64,000 nucleotides of DNA from Crotophaga sulcirostris (taxonomy: Eukaryota > Chordata > Aves > Cuculiformes > Crotophagidae). The translations under genes and the position numbers were made by a program. This document shows positions 1 to 12,816 of the stretch, one piece after another. The notes under the pieces were generated by a model, which worked only from the letters and a program-made list of their open reading frames with translations, had not been told where the DNA came from and did not search any database. The stretch lies in contig VYZB01000146.1 in NCBI GenBank assembly GCA_013397455.1, positions 52,411 to 116,410 on the forward strand, written 5' to 3'. Each line of letters starts with the position of its first letter. Positions within the stretch are counted from its first letter, which is position 1.

Positions 1-3000
1 GCCCCTCACGGCCCTGGCCCTGCCCCATTCTCCTGTCTTTTTTCACAGGGTGCGTCTGCCATGTCTAGGTTGTCCTGAGAGATGCCTGCGCAGCGTGTTT
101 TAAACCTCTGCTGATGGACGCTTTCCCATTGTTCCCCAGGCAATCTCCTGAATTTTTTTATACGTATGGCTGGAGACAATAAGCTGTAGTTTCAGCCCCA
201 TACTATTTATCCTGTTTCTAGAAGATACTGGTAAAAGATTTAATCCATGAAGGATATATAAAAAAGATGCTGCAAAGCTGGAAACTTCCATGTGTCTCCT
301 CAGTCTTCCCTAGATTAAAAAGCAATAATTCTTTTGAGCTTTCTGTATGGGCTGCTTCATACATTTTTTCCTATTCTCCTCTGAACTCTCTTGTACCAGT
401 CTTAAATTTTTCTTGAAATCTAGTGTCCACTGCTAGGTCCCATTCACATTGTCAGCGCTAAATTGATCGAGAAGGTTATGTGTTGTGCCAGAATTTGCCC
501 CTGTTTCTACATGCCCCAACCATTTGCCTGTTCGGAGTTTTTTTGCAACTGCCATGGTGTTGATGAACCTGCAGCTCATGCTGTGTTCCAACTCAGAGGC
601 TTTTTCAAATCACTGCTAACTAGCCAGTCTTTTCCCATTTCAGATTTGTACTGAAGATATAATAAGTTTTCTGAATACATTCTAAACATCTCATTTAGGA
701 GGCAGCAGGAGATCCTTACCCCTAAGCATCAACATCAAGTCCTTGAGTAGTGCCGATGCAGTTGTTTGTAGGCATACACTGTCAGCTGCATCAGTGAAAC
801 AATTCAGTCTAACAAAAAACAGAGAGTGGGGGAGGGAAGGACAAAGATGGGCTTTGTGTTCTTTTTTTAATGTGGATAATTTTGTTGATCTGATTTACAG
901 AGCAACCCTGCAAAACCAGTTCCTTACATTTGATGTCACTGAACATCTCATTAGTCAAGCTGGTCTGTTACTACCTTTCTGTCCTTCCTACACACTGGGA
1001 TGGTTTCCAACTGTGCTCATAATACTGTTGAACTCCTCTGAGCTACTTTACTCTTACCCTCCATTTTTCTTTTCTGACACCAATTGTGAAAGTAAGGTCT
1101 GTTTTGAGGCTGCTGTCTATGGTCTTCAGCTCTCCCTTCTTCTTTGAAAATGCTTTGAAAACACATTGCAAAAATAAGCAATAGGTATTTTCCCCTCAGT
1201 TTAAATTTAACGAAAAGGGTTATTTCTTCAGACCTTGCCTTAACATTTAAAATTGTTTGGTGACAGGAGACTATAAAGGTCCTGCAGATTGCAGAGGGAT
1301 TCTGGTATAGCTTGCAGGGCTGGCTGGGATCCTCAGCCTGCTTTCTTCATTCTTTTGCTCCAGAAGCTTTCCTCTCTTGCCTTATCTCCCACTTCCATAT
1401 TATCCCACTTTCACATCTAGTCCCATGTCACTCTCAGAAAGCAATTTATAAACCTATGACTCTGACTCAACCATTTGTGAAGAACTGGGACTGCACAAGC
1501 TTCCTTGGGCCATATGTATATGATAAGACCTCCATTGTGATGTTAGGCTGTGGCTTGGCAAGCAAAAGCTTGCATGCAATGCTGAGAACCCTGTCTGCTC
1601 TCAGTGACCGAAACTTTACACCAAGTTGGACAGACTTACCCTGTTATTCTGTCCACAACTATTAATATTTCACCTACTCTTTCAATGTCATCTGTATTTC
1701 TTTAATACACACCTGTTGGAACAAAATAATTCACAAAAGTTGCAGCTTACACAAGCAAGAAATCAGGGTTTCAGAGCTGCAGAGGGACACCTAAAAACCA
1801 GCTAGAAACGTGAGACAAACCTGGGGCTTTTTTTGCTTAGATAAAATATCATTATGGTAGCTCCAACTCGTTTTTGGAAGAATTCTGTTTGCAGACATCT
1901 CCAGTTTTCTTCTAGTTCATTGGGTAAAAAAAAAAAAAGAACAAAAAGCAAAGTCTCTGAGCCAGTGTACTTTCCTGCCTGTGAAACTAATAAGTAGACA
2001 GGTAGGTTTCAAAATAGCAAACATTATGGCAATGACAAGCTCTGACTTTAAATGGAAAGCTTACTGCTGGCTTGACTAAAGGCAAAGGTTAACCTGTCTT
2101 CCTAGTTAGTGTCGCCAACGCAGGATTGCAAAAATTATTCTGTGGGAAAGCAGTAGGATGATTTCCATTTTTTCCTTGTCCAATAGGAAGACCAGAAATG
2201 CCAGATCTGCTGCCAAGTACAGTTCTGCAAAGGAGATCCCCACCTGAATCAGCTTTAGAAGCTCACAAAAAAAAAGATATTGCTGTTTCTTTTAAAATCT
2301 TGTTTTTCGGATTTGAAGATGCTTGGTTTTTTCCATGTGTATCTGCATACAGATGCTTAAAGATTTCAGTACTTCATTTAAAGCCTCGTTTTGCCAGACT
2401 GCCTCACACTAAAATAAATTATTAATTATTAGAGGTCCCCGCCAATTTCTTTGGGACAGAGAAGCATACGATCGCATGCATGCATGAGCACACAAGCCAT
2501 ATCTTTTCAAATTCCTTAAGCAAAAAAGGGACATGCCTCCTTCTGCTAGCTTCTCCTGTTCCACCTGGAACCTCTGGCAGGATCTGAAGAGGTGTTTCTA
2601 AGAGCACTTGTATGTCCCTTCATTTCATACAGCAGGTGTTCTGATAAAATCCTTCCTATCTCTATTTATATATTTCTTGGACACCAGTCTTTTGTCGTCA
2701 ATTTTTTTATAATAATTTATAACTTAAGGGTACTTTTTGTTTATTAAAGTGGAACTGCAGATGTTGTTTCATAACTACTTCTAATTAAAATAATAATAAG
2801 GTAGCAGAGAGTGAAATATGATATCAATTGCATAATGCTCTATGAATGCAATTTTTTTAAACAGAACATGGTAATTGTCTTGTACCCCAAAGGATGCAAT
2901 AAGATTGCTAACTTGCATCATTGCAAAAGTTACTACAGAACACAAGAAAAATAGAGCATAAGAGTAGGTAGAGGTGTTGGTAAATAAGGTTGATTAACAA

Positions 3001-3412
3001 TGCATGGATAACTCACTGCAGGATATGAAGAATTATGTGGGTGAGTATATAAGGGATTAAAAAAAAAGGCAGGCCTCTATGTCCTTGCTACAGTTACTCA
3101 TTAGTGTAAGGCTGTGGGAGCAGATGTTTCTTAGTGCCATGGTGTATTTTATCCTTTATTTATGCAGAATATTATTTTATAATCATGAGGCAATATGCTC
3201 CAAAAAGCCACCCCATATAGAACTTAAGAATTTTTAATAAACCAGTCCATTTAGACTGCAACAAAAAAGAGGAGCCTGCAATTAAATACTGCAGAGAATC
3301 CAATTGATGGTTGCTTGCTACATGTGGTAGTTCAGCAATGCTTTATTTTTTTTAATTTTTAAAATTAAAATATCACCTAACCTTTTTAAAAAAAAAAACA
3401 ACCAATAATTAA
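1..3412. other. Intergenic, no gene recognised
   Basis: AT-rich unique sequence apart from a GC-rich first 30 bases. Plus-strand open frames of 134 and 117 codons (743-1147, 1312-1665) resemble no family I know and have no coding flavour. No repeat was recognised except short poly(A) at about 1926. Confidence 0.7.
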
Positions 3413-4162
3413 ACCATAGAATCATTTAGGTTGGAAAAGACCCTTGAGATCACAGAGTCCAACTCTTAACCTAGCACTGCCAAGTCCACCACTAAACCAT
3501 GTCCCTAAGCATCACATCTACAGTCTTTTAAATACCTCTGGGGATGATGACTCAGCCACTACCCTGGGCAGCTTGTTCCAATGCTTGATAACCCTTTTGG
3601 TGAAACGCTTTTTCCTAACATCCAATCTAAACCTCCCCTGGTGCAACTTGAGACCGTTTCCTCTTGTCCTGTCACTTGTTACTTGGGAGAAGAGACCAAC
3701 ACCTGTCTTGCTACAGTCTCCTTTCAGGTAATTGTAGAGAGTGATAAGGTCTCCCCTCAGCCTCTTTTTCTCCAAACAAAACCCCTGTTCCCTCAACTAC
3801 TCCTCATAAGACTTGTGCTCCAGATCCATCACCAGCTTTGTGTCCCTCCTCTGGACGCGCTGCAGCACCTCAATGTCTTTCTTGTAGTGCGGGCCCCAAA
3901 ATTGAACACAGTATTCGAGGTGTGACCTCACCAATGCCAAGTACAGGGGCACAGTCACTTCCCTGGTCCTGCTGGCCACACCATTTCTGAAACAGGCCAG
4001 GATGCTCTTGGCCTTCTTGGCCACCTGGGCACTCTGCTGGCTCATGTTCAGCCAGCTGTCAACCGACACTGCCAGGTCCTTTTCTACCAGACAGCTTTCT
4101 AGCCACTCTTCCCCAAGCCTGTAGCATTGCTTGGGATTGTTGTGACTCAAGTGCAGAAACAT
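3413..4162 (-). mobile_element. CR1 retrotransposon, 5'-truncated, about 750 bp
   Basis: The minus strand carries the 3' half of a CR1 LINE. Its 3' end (plus-strand left edge) has the ATGATTCTATGG-type terminus, then the conserved GTCTTTTCCAACCT block, and further in the C-terminal part of the ORF2 reverse transcriptase protein. Translation on the minus strand is open for about 130 codons from about 4190 to 3797 (with [19 protein letters not shown]), then continues in another frame ([19 protein letters not shown]) below 3796. One frameshift thus separates two otherwise good pieces, suggesting a moderately young, dead copy. Confidence 0.93.
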
Positions 4163-4222
4163 CTTAATATATATGTATACATAATACATATGTAATATGT
4201 AAATTGTATACATATATTTATA
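4163..4222. repeat. AT-rich low-complexity tract
   Basis: Alternating TA/CA dinucleotides with embedded ATACATAT motifs lie directly at the 5'-truncation edge of the CR1 copy at 3413-4162. Confidence 0.7.
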
Positions 4223-6675
4223 TTCAACCAAATACATATTCAGGCAAATAAAAATAATAAATGAAAAAAGTTATTTTGCTTATTTCTAAATTGGGAAAAC
4301 AACATACAAATACAAATACTAAACAACAGATGGCAGCCTATGACACCTGCAGATCCCACCCTTTTATTTTTTAATGAGCTGTATACACATTTCTGTTCAT
4401 CTACAACTCTAAACTCTTTAAGCTCTTAAAGAAAAAGAAATGAAGGCACCACTGACTCATAAAAGCATGACAGAGGTCAAAGCTTTTGATTGCCATTGGA
4501 GTTTAGGCTCTTCATTTAATATTTACTGCAGTTGTAACTTCTCTTCCCGAACTTGAAACACAGATATGAAAAGACTGATAATGTAGAAGTTTTTTGGTAG
4601 ATGGAGAACAAACAAGAAAGTGTAGGAGAAGAGCATGTTTTTCTGATGACACTAAAGAATAACCTATGTTGCATTAGAATGTTCTATAACAAAAGTGGTC
4701 ACACAGTAAATTAAGACATACAGAGTTAAATACCAGAGTGCTCTTGCTGGGTACTGCAGGGCTCTGCCCTACCTCACAGATTAGTAGTCATTTTGATGAC
4801 AACAAATGAAGACTTGAAACTTCTTCCCATAGTTGCAGAGAATTAATTTAAAGGCAGCTAAGAATTTAAAAGTGGAAAGATTCAGAAAATGCGACCTAAT
4901 CTATACTGGAGAAGTTAAAACCTGGAATACAGCTATGCTAAAAAATCTCAACAGGGATAGCTTTTTTGCCCAGTGGATGGCAAATGTGGGATATTAGCAA
5001 TGCAGAAGCATGAGATTGCATAGAAGGAAATAAAAATCTGTCTCCATTTCAAAGACTCATTTAAAACATTGCATTCCAGTTCAGCCACTTCACTACAATG
5101 AACAGACTGACAAATTGCAAACAGTTCCAATAAATCATCCAGGAAATAATGAATTATCCAGGAGTAGGTATGGTGATACCTTCCAGGAAAAATCCAAAGT
5201 TCAAGGTATATATTATTAAGCTAAAGAATAGCTACAGAGGCATGATAAGGTTTTGCAAATATCTGAGGATGTAGCTTCTAGGGATAGAGGGTGAAGGATT
5301 TGGAATACAGAAAGAGGTGTGCACCTGAGTAAACATGACTGACAGAGTGACAAGCACAACCCTTTCCTCATAGCAAGGGAGGTGTCAGTAGGAGAATGAG
5401 ACCAGTGATTTTCTGAGTGCCAATGCACAGATGTGAAACTGAGCATGTAAGTAGGTGCAACAAAGCACCAGAACAAAGCACAGAATGTTAACTGTGAGGA
5501 AGCCATACGTTGCAGCCAGGGTAGGCAGATGGCCATAAGGATCACCTGTTCTTTACTGTCTGCAGTCTTTAGTATTAGACCGAATTGTAAAATCCTCTAG
5601 CCACCTTTCCCTCAATTACATTGTGAATACAACAACAGAGTCTAATAGCTCTTAAAATATTCCTTGTATCTTATTTAAGGAAGGTCATTATAAAGGGAAA
5701 AATGTCTATGTGCTCTAATTATCGAGAAGTGCTTGCAGGCAAAACCATACAGTTCCTTAATGTTATTCTCTCTACTCTGCTGACTTTAGTTGCCTATAGA
5801 ATGTCTTGGGGGCCAGCCAAGGCTGGCACCACACCAAGATGCCTCTGCTACAGTGCATTTGAATGCTCTGTCAGTGTTCCTGCAAACTATCCACAAGTAC
5901 TTTTCTTCTTTCAGGTTGTACACTATCTGTTCACACCCAAGGAAGGGCTCTCAGATTGTCCAGTTTTACACATTGGCAAAACCACGATCACTCATTTTTA
6001 TCACATTTAAAAATCACATCCGAAAGGTATTACTGTTATCAAAACCCTTCTGTCTTTAAGTTGATAATACATGCCATATGCCATCTTTTGACCTCCAAAA
6101 ACTTTTATTTTTCCCAGTACTATCTTGAACAGCTCTTGTGTGAGGCCATCTATCTGCTGCAAATCTTTCCTTTACAGTAAGGGTTAGGAAGCATGGTCCT
6201 TCACAAAACTCTGATCTTCATTCCAGAAAGTATATCAGCTCAGTGCAAAACATGCGTCCTGCCCCACATTCTGCAAGCAGATCACAGAGCTTGTTCTTCT
6301 AACCCTATAGCGGTTTTAAAACTTTTGTGCCATCATAACTTCACTTGAAGCCACCCTCTCTCTCTAATGCTGCATCCTCATGAACTGTCAGAGACTGAAG
6401 GGAAGGGAATTCCTGATAAGGGGAGAAGAAATGGTGCAGTGGTGGAGCTTTTCTCTCTCTTGCTCCTGTGAAAGTAAGTGGGAGAACAGAGCACACCATT
6501 TAGTTTTGTACAGCTGCTCTTGCTCTGTGTGGCTGTTTTGTGTGCAGGAGGATTACTGCAGACTTTTCGGGTGAGAGCAGAATCCCAAATGTCTCGTGCT
6601 CTCAGCCTCCACATGCTGCAGAGGTATTTCTATGCTGAAATACATGTGAGAAGCAACACTTCAAAGCTGCTTCCT
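4223..6675. other. Intergenic, nothing recognised
   Basis: Unique AT-rich sequence between two CR1 copies. Open frames of about 100 codons near 5216-6180 overlap on both strands and look like chance. Confidence 0.7.
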
Positions 6676-6830
6676 CTATCACAGTATCACAGTATTACAA
6701 GGTTGGAAAGGACCTCTGAGATCATCGAGTCCAACCTATAACCCAACACTAACATCATCTCGTCATCTGAACCATGGCACTGAATGCCTCATCCAATCTC
6801 CTCTTAAACCCCTCCAGACCTCCAGACCTC
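6676..6830 (-). mobile_element. CR1 3' fragment, about 155 bp
   Basis: The 3' end of a CR1 in reverse orientation: repeated TATCACAG at the left edge, then CAAGGTTGGAAAGGACCTC and GATCATCGAGTCCAACC, and the region that reads CTCCTCTTAAACCCCTCC. It belongs to the same subfamily as the copies at 11289 and 56028. Confidence 0.9.
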
Positions 6831-9800
6831 CTATGTCTGCCATGTAGCTACTATGCAATAGCCCCTAACTGAGCTTCTCACAGGATAGTTGCAATTGAAT
6901 TTAAATCTGTCTATAATATAGACAAAGGCCAGATGTCTTCCATCTTCCTCATAGGAAAGATCCTAGGAGATCTATAGTGTCTGTAATGTTGGAATGGGCA
7001 CATTTTCCAAAACCTACTGCTCACAAAGACATCTCATCAAGGAGGTTTTCCAATAATTGCCACAAGAATGATCAACTATATTCTGAAAGCAGAAGTTTAG
7101 CTTTCAGACAACTGTCTTGCCTCAGGACTGAATATAGAGTTGAGCAGTCAGCACATGTAGCAGTTACTGTGAGGATGGGGATGGAAAGAACAAAAATACT
7201 CAATGTAATGCAGAGACAGCAAATTCCTCTCATTTTATGGAGCTGGCCTGCTCAGTAGCATGCAGGGCCAGTAACTGAACTTTGAGAAAAAAAACAAAGA
7301 ACCAAATGGTCCTACAACAGGGGAAATATCTGCAGTGCAGCATATTTTGCCAGGTTCTTTGACATACCTCCAGATCCCCAGGTGACTCTTCGCAAGACCT
7401 GTGTAGAGAGCCCTGCATCTGTTTGTGTCAGGACAGAGCCTCACTTACCAACACAGAGACAATTATCTCCCAGTTTTCAGAATTTCTGGGATAGCGTCAA
7501 GGTGTCTAACTTGGACTGAGAATCAGTTATTTAAGGTCTTACTTTAGTAACACCATCTTATTTGTCACCTACCAAAGCTTGCTTGACTTATATAAAATAA
7601 TGAGTTGACCATATTAACCATTTTCACTATGTCGATGAACATGTGCAGGGTGCTAAGGATAAAATTTGTTCTTCTCTGATCTCCTGTAGCATCTCCTCTT
7701 TAGCAGAGTGTCTGTAAGTGTCCTAGGTGGTTTGTCTAACTCATTCTAGTATTTTAATGTTCTCCAGCAAGGTGTGGAACATGAATTTTTTACAGGTTTT
7801 TTTGAAGGAAAAATCAGGTTACATGGCAGCAGTAGTGGATTCCAGGTTTGTTGTGTGCTGACTCTTTTGTGAACAAGAGCAAAAACCTCCACGTGAACAA
7901 GAACTGCCTGATGTGGGGAGGACTACCTGATGGCAGATAACTACCTGACTGCAAAGGAAGCATATTTATGAAGGTCTTTAATCACTTCCTGAACATTAGA
8001 TAAACGCTTTCACAATGGCAATTACAGCCAGTCAACAGAACATCACTGATGTAGATAGTGCATGCAAGTGCTCCTCTCAAAATGCCTCCAGTAGCAACCA
8101 AGGTGGTGCCTCTGCCTACACTTGCAGCTCAGGATGGTGGACAAAGGAAAGATAAGAGGAAAGAATAAGATAAAGCATGGGATATTGGTGAAACCTGATG
8201 TGCTTTAGGTAGGTGAGCGGATTAGGTTGGGGGCATGCAGTAGGTAGGCAGAGGTGAAAGCTTGGGGTCTGGGCACTTAAGACAGGAAAGCAGAGCATCT
8301 GAGGTCACTACACCAGTTTGTAAGAGCAGGACTTGCAGAAGAAGGATGTCAGTACATGGATCTGAGGATCAATTGAAGGAGAAGGAATGCACTAGGAGGG
8401 AAGAGGCGGGCAGGAGGAGAAACAAGCCTCTTCTGACACATTTTTATGGTCTGGAAAAAAGGATCCTGGTAATGTGCTGACAAACAAATTGCAGTTTGAG
8501 ATCTCCTTGCCCGGTTCAATATCGATTTGCAAAATTACTGCAGTTGAAAGCTCAGTGTACTTATCATAATGCAGACGATGTATTTGCCCACACTTAGAAA
8601 TTCTAAGTTAGTCGACGGGAGAGATTTACTGACAAAACCCAGGGCAAGTAACAACATGAGGTGTAGTAGCTCCTTGCTAGGCTCGGAAACTGTGTCTGAG
8701 CTCCCTCTAGTGAGTTGTGAAAGTTTTCTACGCTCAAAGATCACAGCCAGCTGCCATGTACCTATTGATTGAATAGCTGAATTCAAACCCAAACACTGTT
8801 AAAACAAATAAACAGGCAAAGGATCTTTGCACTTGTCCTGTAACAGTTCACATCAATTCTTCTTCACAAAGCTAGGTTCTTCTTTTCAGACGTTTCCAGA
8901 AAAGTAAAAAAAGAACAAAAAGAACAAATGCAGTTTAATGGTGGTAGAGGCAAATTGAAACTAGACTGCTTCCAAAACAAAAGCAGCATTGTTCAATTTG
9001 TAGACTAAATTTAAAAAAGAAAATAAAGTAGACATTAAAAAAAAATCTTATAGCACATGTGGCCTGAGACATGTATGTTCATCCTGATGGGATTTCTCTG
9101 CCTTCCAGTTTAATTATTTCATCCTGGAATGAGGAATGGAAGGCACCTTTTTTTATGCAATGAGCTGAAGCTACAGAGGCTATAAAGTGTTGCCCCAGCT
9201 TCTTCATACAAGTACACACATCTACCTATGTTTTTCCCCACAATGGGAGGAAAAAAGAAATACTGTTATCAAAACAACACTCAGATATCTTGTGGTCAGC
9301 ATGTGTCCTTCAGCTCTGCTGCTGTGAGGCTGTACACAGATCACCTATTTCTGTAGCATACAGGACCCCTTGTCTTGGTTGTAAACTCTTGTCTAGACAT
9401 TACTGCTACAGCAAGCTGTGGACATCAGCATTACTATTTCCTGACATTGCTGTTCCCTGGCTTGCTATCATTTCTGCTATGCCCATGTGACTGCGTTTTG
9501 TTGCATTGTTTAGCCACAAATTAATTTCTCTTCATGTATTCATCCTTTTTCAGGATTCCTATGCCACAAAAAAATCCATGTCTCCTAAATATATGCCACT
9601 AACAACCTTTTACACTCCTACTCCCTTCTGGGTACAGCAGAGTATTTCCCTCACAGTTCCTGTCCTCACACTACCCTGCCTGAAGCTGTAAAGTCCAGGT
9701 ACATATTTAGGAGTGGGCATGACAGCAGCCACAATGTTAATCACAGCAGTGTGAGGGTTTGTTATCCCATCAGCCAAGGATGAGTGAAAGCTGTAGAGGA

Positions 9801-11109
9801 AGTTAATGCACCCAAATGAGGAAAGGAATGAAGATCTGGGGCTTTGCGTTTGACGTTACTGAGCAGCAGTATTTCCCTGCCCACTGCATCAGGCCTGTCG
9901 TAGGCTCTTCAACAGGAGGCTTGTTCACTTGTTTGTGCAAAAGATCTCAGAAGGAGAGGAAGCACCCAAAGGCTGTGGTAGTAGAAAGCACTGCACTACC
10001 TCTTCACCTCCCAGGCTACTTCATGATTTGATCACACACTGTGTTTAAATGGAATTTTTCAAAGCAGTTGCTCTGTCCTGTCTTACAAATACAGTGATAA
10101 TTGAGGCTTCCAAGGACTACAATAGCCCCATTGACCTCTGTGCTCAGTCACCAGCTCTACGTGCTGCATACTACATGCAAAATTTTGTAGGTTTGCTTTC
10201 TAGCTGAAATGACCAAAGGTTGAATGCATCGTAATACGTAACAAGAAACACAGCATGTGGAATGGAAGGCATCTTACAAGCAATTTTGAGCATTGTGGTC
10301 AGATCCCATATCAGAGAAAGCATATAATGCTGAAACCACCTGACTTGTGGCTATGAAAAAACAAGAGAGGCATAAAACCAAGTTAATGGCAGCATACCAG
10401 AGCCTTGTTAAAAAACAATATATCACTGAAACAAAGTGCTGTTGTAGCACCACCAAAGGCTCTTTAGTGATTCTGGAGACAGAGTGCCCTTACATTTCAT
10501 TTTATACCTAACAACAATACCTGGCGCCACAGAAGAAAGGTTATTTTTAATGATCACTCTCACATGTCTTATAATGGTTCCATACCCGTGGTAAGTATTA
10601 AGAGTTATGGCTGTCCTTCTTGCCCTTTATTTTTTTTGTACAACACAGGAATTTGACTTTTTATGAAAAAAGACCGATCTTCTTTATAAGAATAAAAAAC
10701 AAGATCCAGCAGGTGAAGCTGAAACTGCAACTAGGACATTTTAGCTTAAAAATAACTTGTTAGGATTTAAGCATGTAAGTCACCTGAAAACAGGCCATAG
10801 ATACTCATCAGAATTACCAGTTAAAAACAGATTGCTAAACTTGCCTGTCTTGTTCAGAGAACATTACAAATAACCTGAAATTTACTCCCAAGCCTTAATG
10901 AGATAAATTAACGATCACACGGTTGTGCACTGATACCAGCTGAAGCAGAGAAATCACTAAACACGGCTTAGATCCGAGGCACAGACTTGAGCTGTTACCA
11001 GCTATTATGGACACGAGATGTGGACTTGTTTTCCCTGTATTTTTATGTGATCGATTCGTAACATACGCAGAAAGAAACAAAGACAGGGTTACTTCAAGCA
11101 GTTTTGTTT
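6831..11109. other. Intergenic, nothing recognised
   Basis: Unique sequence with scattered short open frames of 60-90 codons on both strands and none with family resemblance. No repeat was identified by eye. Confidence 0.65.
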
Positions 11110-11255
11110 CAGCCGCGACCACCAGTGTGCACCGCTGGGCACACGACTTCTCGCTCGTAGGGTCTTGCTGATCCTGGGGCACAGGGTCACAGGCGCTCGG
11201 GAACGGGTCCCAGCTCCCGCAGAGCCAGTAGGTGGCACCGCTGGCTGGGTTCTGA
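11110..11255. promoter_or_regulatory. Small CpG-dense patch
   Basis: About 145 bases, markedly GC-richer than the surroundings, with about a dozen CpGs (AGCCGCGACC, CTCGCTCG, GGCGCTCGGGAACGGG, CTCCCGC). It directly precedes the CR1 at 11289. It is too short for a classical CpG island. No first exon or start codon of a known gene was recognised on either strand. Possible readings are a weak promoter, an enhancer or an old GC-rich insertion. Confidence 0.35.
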
Positions 11256-11288
11256 CTCTTTGCCCTTTGTACAGTAACTACTCTCCTA

Positions 11289-11821
11289 TGTATCACAGTA
11301 TCACAGTATCACAAGGTTGGAAAGGACCTCTGAGATCATCGAGTCCAACCTATAACCCTACACCAATACCAACCCATCATCTAAACCATGGCACCGAGTG
11401 CCTCATCCAATCTCCTCTTAAACACCTCCAGGGTTGTGACTCCACCACCTCCCCGGGCAGCACATTCCAATGGCCAGTCACCCTTTCAGTGAAGAATTTA
11501 TTCCTAATATCAAGCATAAACCTCCCCTGACGAAGCTTGAGTCCATGTCTTCTAGTTCTGTCACTGGTCAACTGAGAGAAGAGACCAACCCCTGCCTGGC
11601 TACAACCTCCTTTTAGGTAGTTGTAGAGAGCAATAAGGTCTCCTCTGAGCCTCCTCTTCTCCAGACTAAACAGCCCCAGCTCCCTCAGTCGCTCCTCACA
11701 GGGTTTGTGCTCCAAACCCTTCACCATCTCCGTTGCTCTCCTCTGGACACACTCCAGTATCTTGACATCTTCCTCAAACTGAGGGCCCAGAACTGCACAC
11801 AGTACTCAAGATGTGGCCTAT
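11289..11821 (-). mobile_element. CR1 retrotransposon, 5'-truncated, about 530 bp
   Basis: Reverse-oriented CR1 with three TATCACAG-type terminal repeats at the left edge. The minus strand reads the end of ORF2 in one open frame ([42 protein letters not shown]) over 11377-11727, so this copy has few disabling changes and is probably relatively young. The left edge abuts the CpG-dense patch at 11110-11255. Confidence 0.93.
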
Positions 11822-12502
11822 GAAGGAGAGCTTTCCCTCTTCTGGGTCAGGACTGCAGAGCTGTCGTCATTTCATTTCATGTAGGTAGAGAGGGAGTAGG
11901 AAAACTCCAAATAAGAGAAAAGTGTGTAAAAAGTTCTATTTTTTTAAGCAGCAATCTGAAAAGTACTTGCTGCACAGAGGTCAACATTTGTTTTGAAATA
12001 AAAATCTGAGTGCTTTTTTGGTTATGAGGTGTCTGCTTATCAGCATTCTCAGAGACTACTGTCAACTTTCTTTTTGTAGGAGTTTGCAATACTCTGCTCT
12101 TAAGTCATCAGCCCACACACGCCTCGTTTTTCCTCTCATGAAGGGACAGCAGAAAAGAGGGAAGGAATGAAAGTGAAAATAATAATTTCTACCAAAAAAA
12201 TAGGACTGAAGATGTACACACAAGACTAAACACAGCGAGAAGGCACTGTTATATGTGGCCTCTTGCTTAAACAGGATTGTCTCTAGCTTTTCCTTCTGTC
12301 TTCCTCTAGTTCCTGTGAGCCTTCAAGCTGTGTCCAGAGCTCACTCCCTCTGTCTCCATGCTCCACTTGTGTCCTCTTCTAGTTTGCTTCCTCTTTGCAT
12401 CCTCTCTGGTGCATCTGAAAGGGCTACATTTGCAAATAAACCATGGACCACGTGACCTCACACAGTTACCTGCATTTTACTGGTAGGAGGGAGAGGACAT
12501 GT
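11822..12502. other. Intergenic spacer between two CR1 copies
   Basis: Unique sequence of 680 bp between oppositely oriented CR1 elements; no gene signal. Confidence 0.7.
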
Positions 12503-12816
12503 CTACAACTACCCGAAAGGAGGTTGTAGTGAGGTGAGTGTTGGTCTCTTCTCCCAAGTGACAGGTGATAGGATGAGAGGAAATGGCTGCAAGTTGTACC
12601 AGGGGAGGTTCAGACTAGACATTAGGAAAATTTTCTTCACTGCAAGGGCTGTCAGGCACTGGCACAACTGCCCAGGGAGGTGCTTGAGTCACCATCCCTG
12701 GAGGTGTTTAAAAGATGGGTAGATGAGTTTCTCAGGGATCTGGTTTAGTAAGTGGACAGGTATGGTTGGACTTGATGATCTCAGAGGTCTTTCCCAACCA
12801 GATGATTCTATGATTT
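12503..12816 (+). mobile_element. CR1 3' fragment, about 310 bp
   Basis: Forward-oriented CR1 3' end: GGAGGTTGTAG, GTTGGTCTCTTCTCCCA, GGGGAGGTTCAGACTAGA, GGTTGGACTTGATGATCTCA and the terminal GATTCTATGATT. The terminal octamer differs from that of the TATCACAG copies, showing a second CR1 subfamily. Confidence 0.92.

Noticed and set aside
1..60. GC-rich left edge as part of a CpG island
   Set aside because: Only about 30 bases are GC-rich with few CpGs, so nothing can be concluded from so short a stretch.
743..1665. Two plus-strand open frames (134 and 117 codons) as a gene
   Set aside because: No family resemblance, no splice or promoter context, and residue usage typical of random AT-rich DNA.
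10521..10529. TGGCGCCA as a retroviral primer-binding site
   Set aside because: No LTR-like termini, polypurine tract or retroviral coding sequence was seen around it.
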